From assembly GCA_031254385.1 (NCBI GenBank), contig JAIRUO010000060.1, forward strand, positions 1 to 8,720: DNA of 8,720 nucleotides. The letters run 5' to 3'. This stretch comes from Treponema sp. Lineage in GTDB: Bacteria; Spirochaetota; Spirochaetia; Treponematales; Breznakiellaceae. The stretch's first letter is position 1. Every line of letters starts with the position of its first letter. Under the pieces are notes generated by a model that saw only the letters and a list, made by a program, of their open reading frames with translations, searched no databases and was not told where the DNA came from. Shown piece after piece: positions 6,143-8,720 of the stretch. A program made the position numbers and the translations under genes.

Positions 6143-6828
6143 TGCGTTCTAAAACGGTATCCGACTCCGCGTATAGTTTCAATTAGCGATCCGGCATCAG
6201 CCAGCTTACGGCGTAGGCTCAGGATCTGCACATCAACGGAACGGTCTGTTACAGGGTAATCCGAGCCGTGGACTGCTGATATTATCTGATTACGTGAAAA
6301 CACCATATTGGGGTGGGAAAGAAAATGCTTGAGCAGGGAAAACTCCGTTGCGGATAATTCCAGAAGGGTTTCTCGGTTATATGCCTCGTGCCTTATAGTG
6401 TCGAGCGTTAACTCCCCAATACGGAACTGCGTTTTTTCTGACTGGTTTTCTTCCAGCCTTCGCAATACGGTGCGTATTCTGGCCGCCAGAACTTTGGGGC
6501 TGTATGGTTTTACTACATAATCGTCCGCGCCCAGTTCCAGACCTGCCACTATGTCCGCTTCCTCGCCACGGGCTGTTGCCATGATAACCGGGGTATTTTT
6601 TTCCTGACTGTCCAGTGCCCTTATTTTTTTGAGCGTCTTAAAACCGTCCATGCCCGGAAGCATGATGTCCAGCACTATGCAGTCTGTCTTCTCTTTCTTA
6701 ATGAGCTCAAGACCTTCTTCCCCGGTTTTTGCCATGATGAGCTTCCAGCCTTCATTCTTGAAGGCTAAGGAGAGCAAATTCTGTATATCAGGATCGTCTT
6801 CAATAATAAGAATAGTAACTTTGTTCAA
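6139..6828 (-). CDS. phoB: Phosphate-regulon response regulator PhoB (OmpR family)
   Basis: DNA-binding response regulator that turns on phosphate-starvation genes when phosphorylated by PhoR. The 229 residues hold a receiver domain (about 4-120) with acidic pair D11/D12, phospho-acceptor D54 in LDIMLPGMDG, T85 and K107 in VVKPYSP, followed by a winged-helix domain (about 135-227) with the typical ELSATEFSLLKHF, DRSVDVQILSLRRKL and RGVGYRF stretches. The start is a TTG at 6828 with GGAG 5 bases upstream; no ATG or GTG lies near enough to keep the receiver intact. Its ribosome site overlaps the phoU stop (TAGTGGAG), its start is 10 bases from that stop, and its own stop overlaps the phoR start, so phoU-phoB-phoR is one translation-coupled unit. 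Confidence 0.95.
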   Translation of the reverse strand: MNKVTILIIEDDPDIQNLLSLAFKNEGWKLIMAKTGEEGLELIKKEKTDCIVLDIMLPGMDGFKTLKKIRALDSQEKNTPVIMATARGEEADIVAGLELGADDYVVKPYSPKVLAARIRTVLRRLEENQSEKTQFRIGELTLDTIRHEAYNRETLLELSATEFSLLKHFLSHPNMVFSRNQIISAVHGSDYPVTDRSVDVQILSLRRKLADAGSLIETIRGVGYRFRTQ

Positions 6829-6838
6829 AAATACTCCA

Positions 6839-7495
6839 CTAATTCAGTTCTTCGTGTTTGGCTTCAACCATATATATTATACCTTCGCATATATTTACAA
6901 TATGGTCTCCCATGCGCTCAAGATAGCCTGAGGTATTGAGCAAGCGCACGGCCTTTTTTACTCCGCCTTTTTTTTCTTTAATGAAGCCAAGAACTTCTTC
7001 CGTCAAGAGTTTATGCTGCTCATCTATTGATGGGTCCATATCGGCAACATTGCGGGCGGCCTTTGTGTCTTTTGCAAGAAAAGCGCTTATGGACAGACGG
7101 AGCATCTCCTGGCCAATTTCTGCCATTTTTTCAATATGTTCAAGGGAACGGAGAGACGGCTCACCGGACAGCTTTGACGCGGCTTTGGCAAGATGCACAG
7201 CGTAATCCCCAATGCGCTCAAGGTTTCCTGATATCTTGAAGATAGTTACCGACTCCCTAAGATCTCCTGCAACAGGGTGCTGGGTGGCCATTAAAACTGC
7301 GGTCTCATCCTCTATTTTTTTTTGCATGGCGTTGACAATTTTGTCGTCGGCCTTTACTTCCTTTGCCAATTCCTTGTCCCCGTTCCTTAGGGCGCTTAGG
7401 GCCTTGCCTATATCTTCTTCGACACGGGAAGCCATTGCCAGAATATCATGGCGGAGTTTATCCAGTTCTCTTTGCAGTATGTTTTTTTCGTTCAT
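6839..7495 (-). CDS. phoU: Phosphate transport regulator PhoU
   Basis: Cytosolic helical protein that passes the state of the Pst importer to PhoR and restrains uptake when phosphate is ample. The 218 residues form two similar three-helix halves, as in the family. Each half carries the acidic and aliphatic pattern expected for PhoU metal sites: first half around DDKIVNAMQKKIEDE and NLERIGDYAVHLAKA, second half around DPSIDEQHKLLTEEV and YLERMGDHIVNICEG. The frame is open to a GTG at 7504, but GGAGG at 7504-7508 would overlap that codon; the ATG at 7495, with 8 bases of spacing, is the better start. It follows pstB by 29 bases. The usual family length is 215-240, so it is complete. Confidence 0.96.
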   Translation of the reverse strand: MNEKNILQRELDKLRHDILAMASRVEEDIGKALSALRNGDKELAKEVKADDKIVNAMQKKIEDETAVLMATQHPVAGDLRESVTIFKISGNLERIGDYAVHLAKAASKLSGEPSLRSLEHIEKMAEIGQEMLRLSISAFLAKDTKAARNVADMDPSIDEQHKLLTEEVLGFIKEKKGGVKKAVRLLNTSGYLERMGDHIVNICEGIIYMVEAKHEELN

Positions 7496-7503
7496 ATTAC
7501 TCA

Positions 7504-7508
7504 CCTCC
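7504..7508 (-). promoter_or_regulatory. Ribosome binding site GGAGG deciding the phoU start
   Basis: A full GGAGG on the minus strand lies 8 bases before the ATG at 7495. It overlaps the in-frame GTG at 7504, so that codon cannot be its start. This shortens PhoU by three residues against the longest reading. Confidence 0.75.
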
Positions 7509-7524
7509 AGAAAAACCTAAAACC

Positions 7525-8298
7525 TCAACCAAATTTGCCGGTAATATAATTTTCGGTACGTTTGTCCACGGGATTTGTGAAAACTTCTTTGGTATCTCCG
7601 TATTCAATGATTTCTCCCAGAAGGAAAAAAGCAGTTCTGTCGCTGATCCTGGAAGCCTGGTGCATGGCATGAGTTACTATAATAATGCTGTAATCCTTTT
7701 TAAGTTCCCAGATAAGTTCTTCGATGCGGCCCGTGGCTATAGGGTCAAGGGCGCTGGTAGGCTCATCCATCAGTATGATTTCCGGCTCCATTGCAATGCT
7801 GCGAGCTATACAAAGCCGCTGCTGCTGGCCGCCAGAAAGGCTAAGCGCAGATTTTTTGAGCCTGTCCTTTACCTCGTCCCAGAGGGCGGCCTTGACCAGA
7901 GAAGTCTCCACCAGTTCTGAAAGTTTTTTCTTTTCTCCAAGGCCCTGCATCCTGGGCCCGTAAGCCACATTATCAAATATACTCATGCTAAAGGGATTGG
8001 GCTTCTGGAATACCATGCCTATACGCCTTCGCAGATCCGTTACGTCAACATTGCTAAAAATATTCTGGCCGTCAAAGAGCACTTCCCCTGTTGTGCGGCA
8101 GGAAGGAATCAGATCGTTCATGCGGTTAAAAATTCTGATAAACGTGGATTTGCCGCAGCCCGAAGGCCCTATTAAGGCGGCTACTTCCTGTTTTCTTAGA
8201 GTAAAATTAACATTTTTTAATGCCTGGAAATCCCCGTAGAATAAATCAAGGTTCTTTACAGTTAATTTATCTTCTTGCGGGATTTCATTGTCGCTCAT
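7525..8298 (-). CDS. pstB: Phosphate ABC transporter ATPase PstB
   Basis: ATP-hydrolysing subunit of the Pst high-affinity phosphate importer, bound on the cytosolic side to PstA and PstC. The 257 residues match the family length. Motifs in order are Walker [10 protein letters not shown] (44-52), Q-loop VFQKPNPF (Q98), signature LSGGQQQR (154-161), Walker B IILMDEP (E179), D-loop SALDP and H-loop H210 in VTHAMHQA. The PstB hallmarks [16 protein letters not shown] and [13 protein letters not shown] are all present; the usual THNM is THAM here. The ATG overlaps the pstA TGA by 4 bases (ATGA), and GGGAGG lies 6 bases upstream. It is followed by phoU, the usual partner that links the importer to the kinase. 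Confidence 0.98.
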   Translation of the reverse strand: MSDNEIPQEDKLTVKNLDLFYGDFQALKNVNFTLRKQEVAALIGPSGCGKSTFIRIFNRMNDLIPSCRTTGEVLFDGQNIFSNVDVTDLRRRIGMVFQKPNPFSMSIFDNVAYGPRMQGLGEKKKLSELVETSLVKAALWDEVKDRLKKSALSLSGGQQQRLCIARSIAMEPEIILMDEPTSALDPIATGRIEELIWELKKDYSIIIVTHAMHQASRISDRTAFFLLGEIIEYGDTKEVFTNPVDKRTENYITGKFG

Positions 8299-8720
8299 AT
8301 CAGTCCTCCCAGTTTCTTTCTGAATCCTGATGAAATGATTTTTGTAATGGTATTAATTATGAGGACTAGAATAATAAGAACCGCGGCTGTGGCAAAGGCT
8401 ATCCCGAAATCGTCGGGGTTAATGGCTTCGCTGGTTAAATAATAAAGATGAATAGTCAAGGTCCTGCCTGACTCAAAAATTGATTTAGGTATGTTCTTGG
8501 TTATGCCAACAGTAATAAGCACAGGCGCAGATTCACCTACAACCCTGCCTATAGCCAGAATGACCGATGTTACAATGCCCGGCAATGCCGAAGGCAAAAC
8601 GACATGGATAATCGTCTGAAACTTTGTCGCGCCCAGGGAAAGCGAGCCTTCGCGGAATGAATCAGGAATTGATTTTAGGGCTTCCTCTGTGGTTCTGATT
8701 ATGACAGGGAGTATCATTAT
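8295..8720 (-). CDS. pstA: Phosphate ABC transporter permease PstA, C-terminal 141 residues (cut by the right edge)
   Basis: Membrane subunit of the Pst phosphate importer. The frame is open to the right edge; the ATG at 8717 is internal, since the family is about 280-300 residues and the preceding codon is still open. The visible part shows [12 protein letters not shown] followed by the EAA loop that docks the ATPase ([25 protein letters not shown]), then three hydrophobic spans: about [20 protein letters not shown], a short VLITVGI stretch, and the C-terminal [17 protein letters not shown]. The TGA overlaps the start of pstB. The operon promoter, and any pstS and pstC, would lie beyond the window. 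Confidence 0.95.
   Translation of the reverse strand: MMILPVIIRTTEEALKSIPDSFREGSLSLGATKFQTIIHVVLPSALPGIVTSVILAIGRVVGESAPVLITVGITKNIPKSIFESGRTLTIHLYYLTSEAINPDDFGIAFATAAVLIILVLIINTITKIISSGFRKKLGGLI

Noticed and set aside
7496..7504. GTG start for phoU at 7504
   Set aside because: The GGAGG ribosome site overlaps this codon; the ATG at 7495 is correctly spaced.
7363..7920. 185-residue plus-strand open frame opposite pstB and phoU
   Set aside because: It lies wholly antisense to two well-supported genes, has no recognisable domain and no ribosome site; it is a by-product of their codon use.

Overview
The window looks like a stretch of a spirochaete chromosome, most likely Treponema-like. That guess rests on the overall character of the proteins (DnaG, an unusual MltG, a membrane-free PhoR, a PhoU-PhoB-PhoR order) and on moderate GC; no rRNA or other firm marker is present. 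It is ordinary core chromosome in layout: tightly packed genes, no insertion sequences, tRNAs, rRNAs, CRISPR or phage genes.

Region 1 (1-4044, minus strand) is a five-gene operon read right to left: a YkgJ-type cysteine-cluster protein, a metallo-beta-lactamase-fold hydrolase, a 66-residue unknown protein, the lytic transglycosylase MltG, and the first 447 residues of DNA primase DnaG, which runs off the left edge. Genes abut or are separated by 5-13 bases. A near-consensus promoter sits directly before the first gene, so close that the transcript should be leaderless or nearly so.

Region 2 (4045-5109) is a 111-base divergent promoter region and one plus-strand gene for a 317-residue cytosolic protein that I do not recognise. 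It is the only plus-strand gene and is wedged between the two minus-strand operons; its stop is 10 bases from the stop of phoR.

Region 3 (5120-8720, minus strand) is the phosphate-starvation block pstA (partial)-pstB-phoU-phoB-phoR. PstA and PstB belong to the high-affinity phosphate ABC importer, PhoU links importer state to signalling, and PhoB/PhoR is the two-component system. PhoR has a PAS domain and a full kinase core but no membrane segment, so it must sense through PstB/PhoU or another cytosolic partner.

The most unusual signal is inside dnaG: three in-frame 51-bp tandem repeats (17 residues each) that multiply the acidic KDPADIL...GPEA segment of the catalytic core. Other points of interest are the leaderless divergent promoter, a possible three-unit internal repeat in the unknown plus-strand protein, and substitutions at a normally conserved Asp-Pro in MltG.
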